Source: an uncultured Clostridia bacterium
GTDB lineage: Bacteria > Bacillota > Clostridia > TANB77 > CAG-508
Assembly (NCBI GenBank): GCA_947581825.1
Contig: CANPVP010000003.1
Location: 1-64,000, forward strand
DNA length: 64,000 nt
Reading direction: 5' to 3'
Shown here: positions 50,889 to 61,071 of the stretch, piece by piece
Numbering within the stretch: the first letter of the stretch is position 1
Layout of the letters: each line of letters begins with the position of its first letter
Program-made: the position numbers and the translations under genes
Notes under the pieces: model-generated
What the model was told of the DNA's origin: nothing
Database searches by the model: none
Seen by the model: the letters and a program-made list of their open reading frames with translations, nothing else

Positions 50889-52073
50889 ATGGAAAATAAT
50901 ATGGAAAAAGCTCTACAATATTTTCAGACTATGGGAATTCCAATAAAAGATGGTTATATAGATTCTAATTTAACAGACGAACAAATCGAGATATTAAAAA
51001 AATGGAGAGATAATACAATGATAAATGGCATCATGATGCCAGATGAAGAAGACTTTTATAGGTCAATATTATTAGCAATATCTTTACAACCACAAAAGGA
51101 TGAAAATGGTAAAATAGTGTATTTATTTGGAAAAGGAATTGGAGTTGAAGTTGCACTTAGGGGAACAATTGTGGACAGAGAAAGTGATAATATAGAAGTA
51201 CCATATAGAAGTCACTCTGATTTTGACCTTTATGATGTAAAAGAAGACGAACCATATAAAAGAGGTTTTCAAGAAATATATGGAAGCCAAGAGAGGTATC
51301 CTACTACTGAAACAAAAGGCTTGAAAAAAATACCAGAGGGCTATATGGATAAAACTTATGAAACGGTTGTGATAGATGGATATGAAGTTTTAGTTCCACA
51401 GCTTGAAATATTATTTTTAGATAAATTTTTAAAAAGAGAATCAACTCCAAGAGAAGAAGGGTATGATTGCGAATTATTAGCACAGAGATATAATTTGGAT
51501 ATAAATTTAATAAAACAATATTTGGACCAGTATTATACAAAACCAATGCAAGAGCAGAAGCAAATGGGTGGAGAAAAATATAAGCAAAATTTCACATCTG
51601 GTGTTATTAGAAATCTTAAAATTGAATATGAGTCAGAGGATGATAATAAAGCAGAATATGCTGATCAACAATTTGCATTAGAAGAAACTATAAGAGGTGT
51701 AAACGAAAGAGTGAATGTTGCTACCAAAATGGATATAACAGTTAATGGAATAAGAGCAAAGATGTTTGTTCCATTAAATGTAGATGATGTTTCAATGGGA
51801 GAAAATGGAAAGTTTATATTATCAGATTCATATATAAAAAGGACAATAGAAAACATTTCAAAAGTTACCGAAAGAGAAGTTAAAGATACTGGGGTTAAAA
51901 CCTTACAAGATTTAGATGAAATGTTCGATAGAATAGATAGACAACTAGGAATAGATGATTATGCAGGATTGGCATATGATAAGGAAACTGTAGGAACAAC
52001 AGAACAAGTTGTTGGTATTTTTGAAGAAGATAATACAAAAGAACAAGAAGGAGGGCCAAGCATAGATGATTGA
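50889..52073 (+). CDS. Unknown protein, nucleotidyltransferase-like
   Basis: A 394-aa cytosolic protein. ATG 50889 has AAAGGAG 7 nt upstream; a GTG at 50856 has no SD. Residues about 75-200 show features of the nucleotidyltransferase fold: ALRGTIV, then SHSDFDLYDV (a DxD pair), then VLVPQLEILFLDKFL, and YDCELLAQRYNLD, somewhat like AbiEii-type or minimal NTases. The second half (about 230-394) has no recognisable domain and ends in an acidic tail. I cannot name a family with confidence. The next gene overlaps its end by 8 nt, so the two are translationally coupled. Confidence 0.55.
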   Translation: MENNMEKALQYFQTMGIPIKDGYIDSNLTDEQIEILKKWRDNTMINGIMMPDEEDFYRSILLAISLQPQKDENGKIVYLFGKGIGVEVALRGTIVDRESDNIEVPYRSHSDFDLYDVKEDEPYKRGFQEIYGSQERYPTTETKGLKKIPEGYMDKTYETVVIDGYEVLVPQLEILFLDKFLKRESTPREEGYDCELLAQRYNLDINLIKQYLDQYYTKPMQEQKQMGGEKYKQNFTSGVIRNLKIEYESEDDNKAEYADQQFALEETIRGVNERVNVATKMDITVNGIRAKMFVPLNVDDVSMGENGKFILSDSYIKRTIENISKVTEREVKDTGVKTLQDLDEMFDRIDRQLGIDDYAGLAYDKETVGTTEQVVGIFEEDNTKEQEGGPSIDD

Positions 52074-52506
52074 TATTGTAGCAGGTCAATCTATGTATGA
52101 AGTAAGTGTAATACTAGATAATACAGATAATAGACTAGTACAAAGAATTCCTAAAAAAGTTTTAAAGACCATAAAAGAAAAAGCAAGTCCAACAAAAGAG
52201 TTTATATATGATAAGAACAAAAAATTAAAAGATCAAGATATAACAAAAGCAACCAAAGGAATAATAGCTATGATATATAGGGATTACTTGTGTACGGAAG
52301 AGCAAAGATTGATTTATAAAGAATATTATGCAACAGCGATAGAAACAGAAGAATTAGAAAAGAAGGAAAAATATAATGTAGATAATATTTTTTCGGCTCG
52401 TAATTCAAAAAAAGAACATACAGAACTTATACCATATGAAAAAGAATCTATATGGCAAAAAATAAAAAATAAATTCATGAAGATATTTAAAAGACGAAAG
52501 GAATGA
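52066..52506 (+). CDS. Unknown protein with basic C-terminal helix
   Basis: A 146-aa protein not recognised. AGGAGG lies in the end of the preceding gene. The body is soluble and Lys/Glu-rich; the C-terminus IWQKIKNKFMKIFKRRKE is an amphipathic basic helix suited to membrane or nucleic-acid contact. It is coupled to the NTase-like gene and followed 9 nt later by the HD gene. Confidence 0.6.
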   Translation: MIDIVAGQSMYEVSVILDNTDNRLVQRIPKKVLKTIKEKASPTKEFIYDKNKKLKDQDITKATKGIIAMIYRDYLCTEEQRLIYKEYYATAIETEELEKKEKYNVDNIFSARNSKKEHTELIPYEKESIWQKIKNKFMKIFKRRKE

Positions 52507-52515
52507 TAGTAAAAA

Positions 52516-53073
52516 ATGAAAGAAGAATTCTTAGCACTATTAAAGAGTATAGATAGAGAAGGAATGGATAATTTAATAGATTTTATTGAAAACAAAACAG
52601 ATTTTTTTAAGGCTCCAGCAAGTACAAGATTTCATGGGAATTATGAAGGTGGATTACTAGAACATAGCATGAAAGTGTATGAGATTTTAAAAGAGAAAGT
52701 AAAGAGCTGTTGTATTGATGTTCCTGTATCAGAAGATACAATAAAAATAGTAGCTTTGTTACATGATATATGTAAAGTGAATTTTTATAAAGTTGATTAT
52801 AGAAATGCAAAGAATGAAAGAGGAGAATGGGAAAAAGTTCCATATTATACGGTAGATGATACTATACCATATGGGCATGGTGAAAAATCTGTAATGATGA
52901 TATCTGAATATATAAAATTGACAAGTGAAGAAAAATATAGTATACGTTGGCATATGGGATATACAGAGCCAAAAGAATTATATACAACAATTGGACTAGC
53001 TTATAGAAAATATCCTTTAGCTCTTCTTATGTTTGAAGCAGATTTAGAAGCAACAGCATTTTTTAATATATAA
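52516..53073 (+). CDS. HD-domain phosphohydrolase-like protein
   Basis: A 185-aa protein with an HD metal site: GLLEHSMKVYE, ALLHDICKV, and later conserved His in YGHGEKS and RWHMGY. Members hydrolyse phosphate esters of nucleotides or nucleic acid ends; the substrate here is unknown. It ends the cluster with the NTase-like gene and is followed by a terminator. Its position beside a possible nucleotide-making enzyme is suggestive only. Confidence 0.75.
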   Translation: MKEEFLALLKSIDREGMDNLIDFIENKTDFFKAPASTRFHGNYEGGLLEHSMKVYEILKEKVKSCCIDVPVSEDTIKIVALLHDICKVNFYKVDYRNAKNERGEWEKVPYYTVDDTIPYGHGEKSVMMISEYIKLTSEEKYSIRWHMGYTEPKELYTTIGLAYRKYPLALLMFEADLEATAFFNI

Positions 53074-53084
53074 ATATTGCTTAT

Positions 53085-53130
53085 GAGGTACAAGGTTAAA
53101 AACTTGAAAAAGTTGTTCCTTGCCTCTTTT
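53085..53130 (+). terminator. Terminator after the HD gene
   Basis: GAGGTACAAGG pairs with CCTTGCCTC (53118-53126), with an inner AACTT/AAGTT, then TTTTATTTTGG. Confidence 0.75.
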
Positions 53131-53187
53131 ATTTTGGCTTAATATGTTATACAATAATACAAATTGTTAATTTTGAGGAGAGGTTGT

Positions 53188-54876
53188 ATGAATAAAAAAT
53201 GGGAATATGCTAATGCAAATGATGAAAAAATAAAAGAAATTTCAGAAAAATTTAAAATAAACGAATTATTAGCAACAATATTAGTAAACAGAAATATTAT
53301 AAATGATGATGAAATAAAGATATTTTTAAATCCAACTAGAAATGATTTTTATAATCCGTATTCTTTACCAGATATGGAAATCGCTGTTGAAAGAATTATA
53401 AAAGCGATAAATAATAAAGAAAAAATAATTATATATGGCGATTATGATGTAGATGGAATAACTAGTATAACAGTATTAAAAAAATTTCTTGATGCAAGAG
53501 GCATGAATGTAGGATATTATATTCCCAACAGATTAGAAGAAGGATATGGTTTAAATAAAGAAAGAATACAAAAAATTGTTGAAGAGAAATATACTCTAAT
53601 GATTACAGTGGATTGTGGGATATCAGGTTTAGAAGAAGTAAAACTAGGAAATTCATTAGGCTTAGAAACAATTGTAACCGACCATCATGAACCTTTGGAC
53701 GAGTTGCCAGATGCATTAGCGGTAATAGATCCTAAAATAAAAACAAATAAATATCCATTTAATCAATTAGCAGGAGTAGGTGTTGTATTTAAATTAATAC
53801 AAGCACTTTCTATAAAATTAGGTTTAGATGAAAAAGAATATTTAAAATATTTAGATATAGTTTGTGTTGGAACAATATCAGATATAGTTCCATTAGTAGA
53901 TGAAAATAGAATTATAGCAAAATTAGGTTTAAAACTAGTAGAAGTAACTAAAAATATAGGATTAAAAACTTTGCTTAAATCAGTAGGATATAAAAGTATT
54001 GATTCTAATACTATATCATTTGGAATAGCTCCAAGAGTTAATGCATGTGGAAGAATGGGGTATGAAACTGAAGCTTTAAGGTTATTTTTAACAGATGATG
54101 TGAAAGAAGCGGAAGATTTAACAGAAAAATTAAATCAGTATAATAAAGACAGACAAGAAACAGAAAAAGAAATAGTAAAACAGGCTTTAGAAAAAATTGA
54201 AAAAGAAGAACTAAAAGATTCAGCAGTAATCGTATTAGGAGATGAAAGATGGCATCATGGAGTAATTGGAATAGTAGCTTCTAAAATAACTGATATGTAT
54301 TTTAAACCAAGTATTTTAGTTTGCTATGATGGTGAAGAAGGAAGAGGTTCAGGAAGAAGTATTCCAGGCTTTGATCTTCATAATGCACTTTGCAAATCAA
54401 GTGAGTATCTAGAAAAATATGGCGGACATGAAATGGCAGTAGGATTGAGTTTAAAAAGAAGCAATTTTGATAAATTTAAAGAAGAAATGCAGAAGGTAGC
54501 AAAAGAAGCTAATATAGAAGAAATAATTCCTGTAATAGTAATAGATAAATTAGTATCATTAAAAAATATTAATATAAAAATGATAAAAGATTTAAAAATG
54601 TTAGAACCATTCGGTGAAGGAAATAAAACTCCACTATTTGCTTGTAAGAATTTAAAAATAGATTCTATAAGGACATTGACAGAAGGAAAGCATTTAAAAT
54701 TATCACTAAGAGATGAAAACATTGTAATAAATGCCATAGGATTTAATATGGGGCACATAGCAGATGATTATACAATAGGAGATAAAGTTGATATTGTAGG
54801 AGCATTAGAAATAAATACCTATAATGGAGAAGATAGCATACAATTTAATTTGAAAGACATAATGAAATCTTTATAA
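53188..54876 (+). CDS. recJ: Single-stranded-DNA-specific exonuclease RecJ
   Basis: A 562-aa 5'-3' exonuclease of recombination and repair. The DHH-superfamily motifs are IYGDYDVDGITS, VDCGISG, TDHHEP and PRVNACGRMG, and DHHA1-type GSGRSIPGF lies toward the C-terminus. ATG 53188 has GAGGAGAGG upstream; the extension from 53164 has no SD. It opens the recJ-relA-MBL-hisS cluster, a common clostridial order. Confidence 0.94.
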   Translation: MNKKWEYANANDEKIKEISEKFKINELLATILVNRNIINDDEIKIFLNPTRNDFYNPYSLPDMEIAVERIIKAINNKEKIIIYGDYDVDGITSITVLKKFLDARGMNVGYYIPNRLEEGYGLNKERIQKIVEEKYTLMITVDCGISGLEEVKLGNSLGLETIVTDHHEPLDELPDALAVIDPKIKTNKYPFNQLAGVGVVFKLIQALSIKLGLDEKEYLKYLDIVCVGTISDIVPLVDENRIIAKLGLKLVEVTKNIGLKTLLKSVGYKSIDSNTISFGIAPRVNACGRMGYETEALRLFLTDDVKEAEDLTEKLNQYNKDRQETEKEIVKQALEKIEKEELKDSAVIVLGDERWHHGVIGIVASKITDMYFKPSILVCYDGEEGRGSGRSIPGFDLHNALCKSSEYLEKYGGHEMAVGLSLKRSNFDKFKEEMQKVAKEANIEEIIPVIVIDKLVSLKNINIKMIKDLKMLEPFGEGNKTPLFACKNLKIDSIRTLTEGKHLKLSLRDENIVINAIGFNMGHIADDYTIGDKVDIVGALEINTYNGEDSIQFNLKDIMKSL

Positions 54877-54904
54877 TAATTATAGTAGATAAGGAGTCAT
54901 ATTT

Positions 54905-57097
54905 ATGGAAACACAAGAAGACATAACTATTCAGAATATTACTGCTCAAATGAAAAAGAATAACAGAAGATCAGATACAAAACTTATAATGAAAGCATAT
55001 AAATGTGCAGAAGAAAATCATAGAGGACAATGTAGAAAGTCAGGAGAACCGTATATAATTCATCCATTGAGTGTTGCGTATATTTTAGCAAAAATAGGAT
55101 TAGATGATGCAACTATATGTGCAGCTCTATTGCATGATGTTGTAGAAGATACAGATGTAACATACGAACAGATGAAAAAAGAATTTGGTGAAGAAATTTC
55201 TGCAATGGTAGATGGAGTTACAAAACTTAGCACTATACAATATACATCTGCAAAAGAAATGCAAGTTGAAGATTATAGAAAAATGTTTTTGGCAATGGGA
55301 AAAGATATACGAGTTATATTAATAAAACTTGCAGATAGACTTCATAATATGAGAACTTTAAAAGCTTTAAAAAGAGATAGACAGATTGCTATATCTGAGG
55401 AAACTCTTGATTTATATGCACCATTAGCTAATAGATTGGGTATGTATTCTTTAAAATGGGAGCTAGAAGACTTAGCATTTAAATATTTGTATCCAGAAGA
55501 GTATAGAGAATTAGTAGAAGGACTAGACAGAAAAAGAGAAGAAAGACTACAATTCATAGAAAGAATAATGGAACAAATAAGAATTGAATTGAAACAACAA
55601 CATATTGATGCAGAAATAACAGGTAGAGCAAAACATTTATATAGTATATATAGAAAAATGAAAAGAGATAATAAAACTTTAGACCAGATATACGATTTAT
55701 TTGCTTTAAGAATATTGGTTAATTCTGTTAAAGATTGTTATGCTGCACTTGGTGTAGTACATGAATTATACAATCCAATGCCAGGAAGATTTAAAGATTA
55801 TATATCCGTTCCAAAGAAAAACATGTACCAATCATTACATACCACTTTAATAGGTGAAAAAGGAACACCATTTGAAGTGCAAATTCGTACATGGAGCATG
55901 CATCAAATTGCAGAATTTGGTATAGCTGCTCATTGGGCATATAAAGAAGCTAATAAGAATAAAAAATCAAATGTTATAGTAGAAGAAGATAAGTTATCAT
56001 GGATAAGAGAAACACTAGAATGGCAAAAAGATGTAAGAGACCCAGAAGAATTTTTGAAAACATTAAAAACTGAATTGTTTGAAGATGAAGTTTATGTTTT
56101 CACTCCAAGAGGAGATATAAAGGTTTTGCCAAAAGGTGCAACCCCAATAGATTTTGCATATGCAATTCATGCTGAAGTTGGACATAGAATGATTGGATGC
56201 AAGATAAATAGTAAAATGATGCCTATTGCAACTCCACTGGAAAATGGAGATATTGTAGATATTATGACATCTGAAACTCCAAAAGGTCCAAGTAGAGATT
56301 GGCTTAAATTCATTAAGAGTTCATCTGCTAAAACCAAAATACAACAATGGTTTAAAAAAGAACAAAGAGAAGAAAATATTATTAAAGGAAAAGAAATATT
56401 AGAAAAAGAAATAAAAAGAATAGGAATGACAACTCAGGAAATATATAAACCTAACTATATAGAGGTAGCGTTAGCAAGATACAAATATAATAGCTTAGAT
56501 GATATGTATGCTTCTGTTGGATTTGGAGCAATTTCACCAATGAAAATTATAGCTAGAATGCTAGAAGAATACAGAAAAGAACATAAAGAAGCAGACATAG
56601 AAGAAAAGATTGTTGAATTAACACAAGAAAAAAGAATAAAATCTAAGCCATCAAAAACAGGAATAATTGTTGAAGGAATTGATAATTGTTTAGTAAAACT
56701 TTCAAAATGTTGTAATCCAGTACCAGGAGATGAAATAATTGGATATATAACAAAAGGAAGAGGTGTATCTGTACATAGAGCTGATTGTATAAACATTAGT
56801 AATTTGCTTTCAGAAGAGGGAAGAATGATAGGCGTTCAATGGGCAAATGAAGAAAAAGCATCATATACAGTAGATATAGAAGTTTTTGCTAATGATAGAT
56901 TAGGTCTTCTAGCAGATATACTAAGAGAAGTACAGAATACTAAAAATAAAGTATTAGCAATTAATGCAAAAACCAATAAAGATAGAGTTGTAGTAATTGA
57001 GTTTACTGTTGAAGTTTCAAGCTTAGATTCACTTAATAATGTATTAAAAGTAACAAGAAAAATAGATAGCGTATACGAGGTTAAGAGAAAGAAGTAA
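54905..57097 (+). CDS. relA: Bifunctional (p)ppGpp synthetase/hydrolase
   Basis: A 730-aa Rel protein of full length. The HD hydrolase domain has GEPYIIHPLSVA and ALLHDVVEDT, so hydrolysis should be retained. The synthetase domain has KDYISVPKKNMYQSLH. A TGS domain (about 395-455), helical/zinc-finger region (CCNPVPGDEI) and ACT domain (about 655-730) follow. It controls the stringent response. SD AAGGAG, 28 nt after recJ. Confidence 0.95.
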   Translation: METQEDITIQNITAQMKKNNRRSDTKLIMKAYKCAEENHRGQCRKSGEPYIIHPLSVAYILAKIGLDDATICAALLHDVVEDTDVTYEQMKKEFGEEISAMVDGVTKLSTIQYTSAKEMQVEDYRKMFLAMGKDIRVILIKLADRLHNMRTLKALKRDRQIAISEETLDLYAPLANRLGMYSLKWELEDLAFKYLYPEEYRELVEGLDRKREERLQFIERIMEQIRIELKQQHIDAEITGRAKHLYSIYRKMKRDNKTLDQIYDLFALRILVNSVKDCYAALGVVHELYNPMPGRFKDYISVPKKNMYQSLHTTLIGEKGTPFEVQIRTWSMHQIAEFGIAAHWAYKEANKNKKSNVIVEEDKLSWIRETLEWQKDVRDPEEFLKTLKTELFEDEVYVFTPRGDIKVLPKGATPIDFAYAIHAEVGHRMIGCKINSKMMPIATPLENGDIVDIMTSETPKGPSRDWLKFIKSSSAKTKIQQWFKKEQREENIIKGKEILEKEIKRIGMTTQEIYKPNYIEVALARYKYNSLDDMYASVGFGAISPMKIIARMLEEYRKEHKEADIEEKIVELTQEKRIKSKPSKTGIIVEGIDNCLVKLSKCCNPVPGDEIIGYITKGRGVSVHRADCINISNLLSEEGRMIGVQWANEEKASYTVDIEVFANDRLGLLADILREVQNTKNKVLAINAKTNKDRVVVIEFTVEVSSLDSLNNVLKVTRKIDSVYEVKRKK

Positions 57098-57123
57098 TTG
57101 TAGAAAAAAGAAAGGAACATAAA

Positions 57124-57780
57124 ATGATTCTTAAAATATTAAAGATAAATACTAACTTAGGTTCACCTACAAATTGCTATATAATTACTGATGAAAATAC
57201 TAAAGAGACAATGATTATTGATCCAGCAGGTGAAGTTGATAAAATAACTGAAATGTTGGATATATTACATGCTAAAGTTAAATATATATACTTAACACAT
57301 TGCCATGGAGATCACATAGGAGGAGTAGAAGAGTTAAAAGCTAAAGTTGGAGGAAAAATTTTAGCACATAGAATAGAAAGTGAAAACATAAAAAATCCAG
57401 CCATAACTCTTAATTATTATATAGGAATGGAAGATTCTATGATTGAAATAGATTCTAGAGTAGATGAAAATGATTTGATTCATGTTGGAGATATAGAATT
57501 TAAAGTAATTCATACGCCAGGTCATACAAGTGGCGGGTCATCATTATATTGTGAAGAACATAAAATGGTATTTACAGGAGATACACTTTTTAGAGGAACA
57601 TGGGGAAGAACTGATTTGCCAACAGGGGATGTAAAGCAAATAATGGATTCTATAATGAAAAAATTATTAATACTTCCCGAAGATACTATAGTATATCCTG
57701 GACATGGTAAAGCTACCATGATAAAAGAAGAAAAACCAATATATTTTGAATTAAAGCCAAGAGGACTTTATTTTGATTAA
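57124..57780 (+). CDS. Metallo-beta-lactamase-fold hydrolase (glyoxalase II-like)
   Basis: A 218-aa protein. The metal motif is THCHGDHIGG; further ligands are HTPGHTSG, FTGDTLF and PGHGKAT. Members act on thioesters such as S-lactoylglutathione, but this cluster position (between rel and hisS) is common and the true substrate is unknown. SD AAAGGA. Confidence 0.85.
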   Translation: MILKILKINTNLGSPTNCYIITDENTKETMIIDPAGEVDKITEMLDILHAKVKYIYLTHCHGDHIGGVEELKAKVGGKILAHRIESENIKNPAITLNYYIGMEDSMIEIDSRVDENDLIHVGDIEFKVIHTPGHTSGGSSLYCEEHKMVFTGDTLFRGTWGRTDLPTGDVKQIMDSIMKKLLILPEDTIVYPGHGKATMIKEEKPIYFELKPRGLYFD

Positions 57781-57802
57781 CAAGGTATAAGGAGAGATAA
57801 TT

Positions 57803-59053
57803 ATGATAAACAAACCAAAAGGAACGAGAGACATATTGCCAAACGAATCATATAAATGGGCATATGTAGAAAATATAGCAAATAATATATTTAAAAATTA
57901 TGGTTATAAAGAAATAAGAGTGCCAGTTTTTGAAAGTACAGAATTGTTTGCAAGAGGTGTAGGAGAAACAACTGATGTTGTGCAAAAAGAAATGTATACA
58001 TTTGATGATAAAGGTGGAAGAAGTATAACATTAAGACCAGAAGGAACAGCAGGAGTGGTTAGAGCATATCTAGAAAATGGAATGGGCTCATTACCATCAC
58101 CAGTAAAATTGTGTTATGCAATGCCAATGTATAGATATGAAAATGTACAAAAGGGACGTTACAGAGAATTTAGACAAATAGGAGCAGAATTATTTGGAGT
58201 TTCATCATATTTAGCTGATGTAGAAATAATTCTAATGGCAGATGCACTTATAAAAAAATATAACATAAGTGATGTTACTCTAAATATAAATAGTATAGGA
58301 TGTAAAGAATGTAGAAAAAGTTATCAAAAAGCATTAAAAGATTATATAAATTCAAAAATAGATTGCTACTGTGAAACTTGTAAAAGTAGACTAGAAAAGA
58401 ATCCTATGAGAATATTAGATTGTAAAGAGAAAAAATGTAAAGAAGCAAATGTTAATGCACCTAAAATATTGGATTATTTATGCGATGAATGTAAAGAACA
58501 CTTTGAAAATGTAAAAAAAGCTTTAACAGATGCTGGCATAAAATATAAAGTAGATTCTAGTATAGTAAGAGGATTAGATTATTATTCAAAAACAGTATTT
58601 GAATTTGTATCAGATAAAGAAAACTATACAATTCTTGCAGGTGGACGATATGATGGATTAGTTGAAGAATTAGGTGGAGTACATACACCAGCAATAGGTT
58701 TCGCTATGGGAGAAGATAGATTAATAGAGGTTTATGAAAAATATAACAAAGAAAGTTTAGTACAAGAAAATACACCAGATGTATATATTGCTAATGTTGG
58801 AGAAAAAGCAGAAAAATTTGTAACTATATTATCAAAAGAATTACGTGATAACGATATATATGTAGAAAAAGACATATCTGAAAGAAGCTTAAATGCCCAA
58901 TTAAAATATGCAAATAAAACAAAAGCTAAGTATTCTTTGATAATAGGAGAAGATGAAGTAGAAACAAAAAAAGCAAAATTAAAGAATATGGAAAATGGAG
59001 AAGAAATAGAAATTGAATTAAAATCAGAGACAATTATTAAAATGATAAAATAA
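57803..59053 (+). CDS. hisS: Histidyl-tRNA synthetase
   Basis: A 416-aa class II synthetase. The start KPKGTRDILP, motif 2 region YRYENVQKGRYREFRQIG, the histidine-binding RGLDYYSKTVFEF and ILAGGRYDGLVEELGG are all present. A C-terminal anticodon-binding domain completes it. The insertion domain carries nine cysteines (for example CYCETCKSR, YLCDECKEHF), more than usual and possibly metal-binding. SD AAGGAG. Confidence 0.95.
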   Translation: MINKPKGTRDILPNESYKWAYVENIANNIFKNYGYKEIRVPVFESTELFARGVGETTDVVQKEMYTFDDKGGRSITLRPEGTAGVVRAYLENGMGSLPSPVKLCYAMPMYRYENVQKGRYREFRQIGAELFGVSSYLADVEIILMADALIKKYNISDVTLNINSIGCKECRKSYQKALKDYINSKIDCYCETCKSRLEKNPMRILDCKEKKCKEANVNAPKILDYLCDECKEHFENVKKALTDAGIKYKVDSSIVRGLDYYSKTVFEFVSDKENYTILAGGRYDGLVEELGGVHTPAIGFAMGEDRLIEVYEKYNKESLVQENTPDVYIANVGEKAEKFVTILSKELRDNDIYVEKDISERSLNAQLKYANKTKAKYSLIIGEDEVETKKAKLKNMENGEEIEIELKSETIIKMIK

Positions 59054-59090
59054 TAAGTGGAGAAATTTATAATTAGTATCGTTTTTTGGG

Positions 59091-59117
59091 GGAGAGTTAT
59101 ACTCTCCTGATTATTTT
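59091..59117 (+). terminator. hisS terminator
   Basis: GGAGAGT (59091-59097), loop TAT, ACTCTCC (59101-59107), then TGATTATTTTAT. Confidence 0.75.
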
Positions 59118-59170
59118 ATAAAATTGAGTAATTTTTACTAAAATAAATCGAAATACTAGGAGTGATTTGA

Positions 59171-60994
59171 TTGATAAAAGAAACTAAAAGTATTATGAAG
59201 AAAAATGGAAAGAAAATAATTCTTTTCGAATTTATATTTAAAATATTAACTTTATTAATAGCAATGCCAGTTTTCCTAAATATGTTTAAACTAATTATGA
59301 AATTTACAGGATATAAATATTTAACTCTAGAAAATATATTTAGTTTTGTACTAAATCCAATTACATTAGTACTATTATTAATATTGCTTATAATAATAGC
59401 TTTTTATTCGATTTTTGATATGGGTACAATTATTATACTTTTAGATGCTTCTAAGCAAAATAAAGAAATGAACTTAAAAGATGCTGTTAGATTATCATTT
59501 AAAAAATCTATTAGAATATATAAACCTAGCAATTTAGGATTGTTATTATTAGTGTTATTCTTAATACCATTTTTTAATATAGGTGTTGGCTCTGGAGTAA
59601 TTACATCAATAAAAATACCTGAATTTATAATGGATTATATAAATGCTAATAAAGTTTTATGTGCAATATATACAGTGGGAATAGTTTTATTAATTTCGTT
59701 ATTGTTGAGATGGATGTATTCTTTACACTATTATTTCTTAGAAAATAAAACTTTTAAGGAAGCACATAAAAGTAGTACAGTGTTATCTAAAAAAAGTAAT
59801 TTAAGAGACTTGTGGGATTTAACTTGGCCACAAATATTACTTTATGTAGCTTATATATTATTAGTGGTTATAGAAATTTTAGTAATTGTTGTAATAAACA
59901 ATGTATTGCATAGCTTAGCTTTATTAGATTCTGTACTAATTTCAATTATTGTTATACTTATGATGATATCATTGGTAATATTCTCAATTGTAAGTACAGT
60001 ATTTGGAAGTGTATGTACAAGTGCATTATTCTACAAGCATAAAGAGCAAAAAGGAGAAAAAGTACAGCATATAGATGTAAATGAAATAGATGAGAAATTT
60101 ACTAAAACTAAATGGAGATATATTAAGTATACTTTTATACTACTAAGTGTGATAGGAACTACTATACTTACTTATGGAGTAGTAAAAGGAAAATATAATT
60201 TAAATATTGAATATATAAGAAATATGGAAATAACAGCACATAGAGGAGCAAGTGTACTATATCCAGAAAATACAATGGCTGCTTTTAGAGGGGCAAAAGA
60301 ATTAGGAGCAGATTGGATTGAATTAGATGTTCAACAAACTAAAGATATGAAAATAATTGTATCACATGATACAAATTTCAAAAGAGTATCTGGTGTTGAT
60401 ATGAATTCTTGGGAAGCAACATATGAAGAAATAAAAGAATTAGATGTTGGAAGTTTTAAAGATGAAAAATATAAAGATGAGAGAGTTCCATTATTAGATG
60501 ATGTTATTAAATGGGCAAAAGAAAACAACATAAAATTGAATATTGAGCTTAAACCAACTGGAAGAGAAGAAGGCTTTGAAAAGCAGGTTATAGATATTAT
60601 TAAGGAAAATGATTTTGAGAATGATTGTGTTATAACATCACAAGTATATGAAGTGTTAGAAAATGCAAAGAAAGCTGATCAAAATATTGTTACTGTATAT
60701 GTAATGAGTTTAGCCTTTGGTGATATTACATCTCTTGATAAAGCAGACTATTTTAGTGTTGAGGCAACAAGTATTACAAGTGATATGGTAAGTAAAATTC
60801 ATAAAGAAGGAAAACAAATTTATGGATGGACAGTTAATACTGAAGAAGGAATCAATAAGATGATTAACCTAAATGTTGACAATATTATTACTGATGATAT
60901 AACTTTAGGAAAGAAGCTTGTAGCAGAAAGTAAAAATAGCAATTTAATAACTGAAATAGTAAATGGTATTCAATCGATTTTTGGAAAAAATTAG
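59171..60994 (+). CDS. Membrane glycerophosphodiester phosphodiesterase
   Basis: A 607-aa protein. TTG 59171 has AGGAG 7 nt upstream. The N-terminal about 340 residues have about seven hydrophobic segments (for example LVLLLILLIIIAFYSIF, LLLLVLFLIPFFNIGVG), like the GPDPase_memb domain. The C-terminal GDPD domain (about 350-590) has ITAHRGASVLYPENTMAAF, WIELDVQQTKD, VSHDTNFKR and NIELKP, the catalytic and metal residues. It would release glycerol-3-P from glycerophosphodiesters or teichoic-acid units at the membrane. Confidence 0.9.
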   Translation: MIKETKSIMKKNGKKIILFEFIFKILTLLIAMPVFLNMFKLIMKFTGYKYLTLENIFSFVLNPITLVLLLILLIIIAFYSIFDMGTIIILLDASKQNKEMNLKDAVRLSFKKSIRIYKPSNLGLLLLVLFLIPFFNIGVGSGVITSIKIPEFIMDYINANKVLCAIYTVGIVLLISLLLRWMYSLHYYFLENKTFKEAHKSSTVLSKKSNLRDLWDLTWPQILLYVAYILLVVIEILVIVVINNVLHSLALLDSVLISIIVILMMISLVIFSIVSTVFGSVCTSALFYKHKEQKGEKVQHIDVNEIDEKFTKTKWRYIKYTFILLSVIGTTILTYGVVKGKYNLNIEYIRNMEITAHRGASVLYPENTMAAFRGAKELGADWIELDVQQTKDMKIIVSHDTNFKRVSGVDMNSWEATYEEIKELDVGSFKDEKYKDERVPLLDDVIKWAKENNIKLNIELKPTGREEGFEKQVIDIIKENDFENDCVITSQVYEVLENAKKADQNIVTVYVMSLAFGDITSLDKADYFSVEATSITSDMVSKIHKEGKQIYGWTVNTEEGINKMINLNVDNIITDDITLGKKLVAESKNSNLITEIVNGIQSIFGKN

Positions 60995-61023
60995 TTGATA
61001 AAATTTGAATAGTATAATATAAT
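60995..61023 (+). promoter_or_regulatory. fabF promoter
   Basis: TTGATA (60995-61000), 17-nt spacer, TATAAT (61018-61023). Confidence 0.55.
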
Positions 61024-61071
61024 TTCAACAGCTTGTAGAGACTTAGAAATTAAGGGTTAGGTGAATTTGAT

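Noticed and set aside
50889..53073. NTase-like/HD cluster as a CBASS defence operon
   Set aside because: No recognisable effector (nuclease, phospholipase, TM protein), and the NTase assignment itself is uncertain; only a weaker statement is supported.
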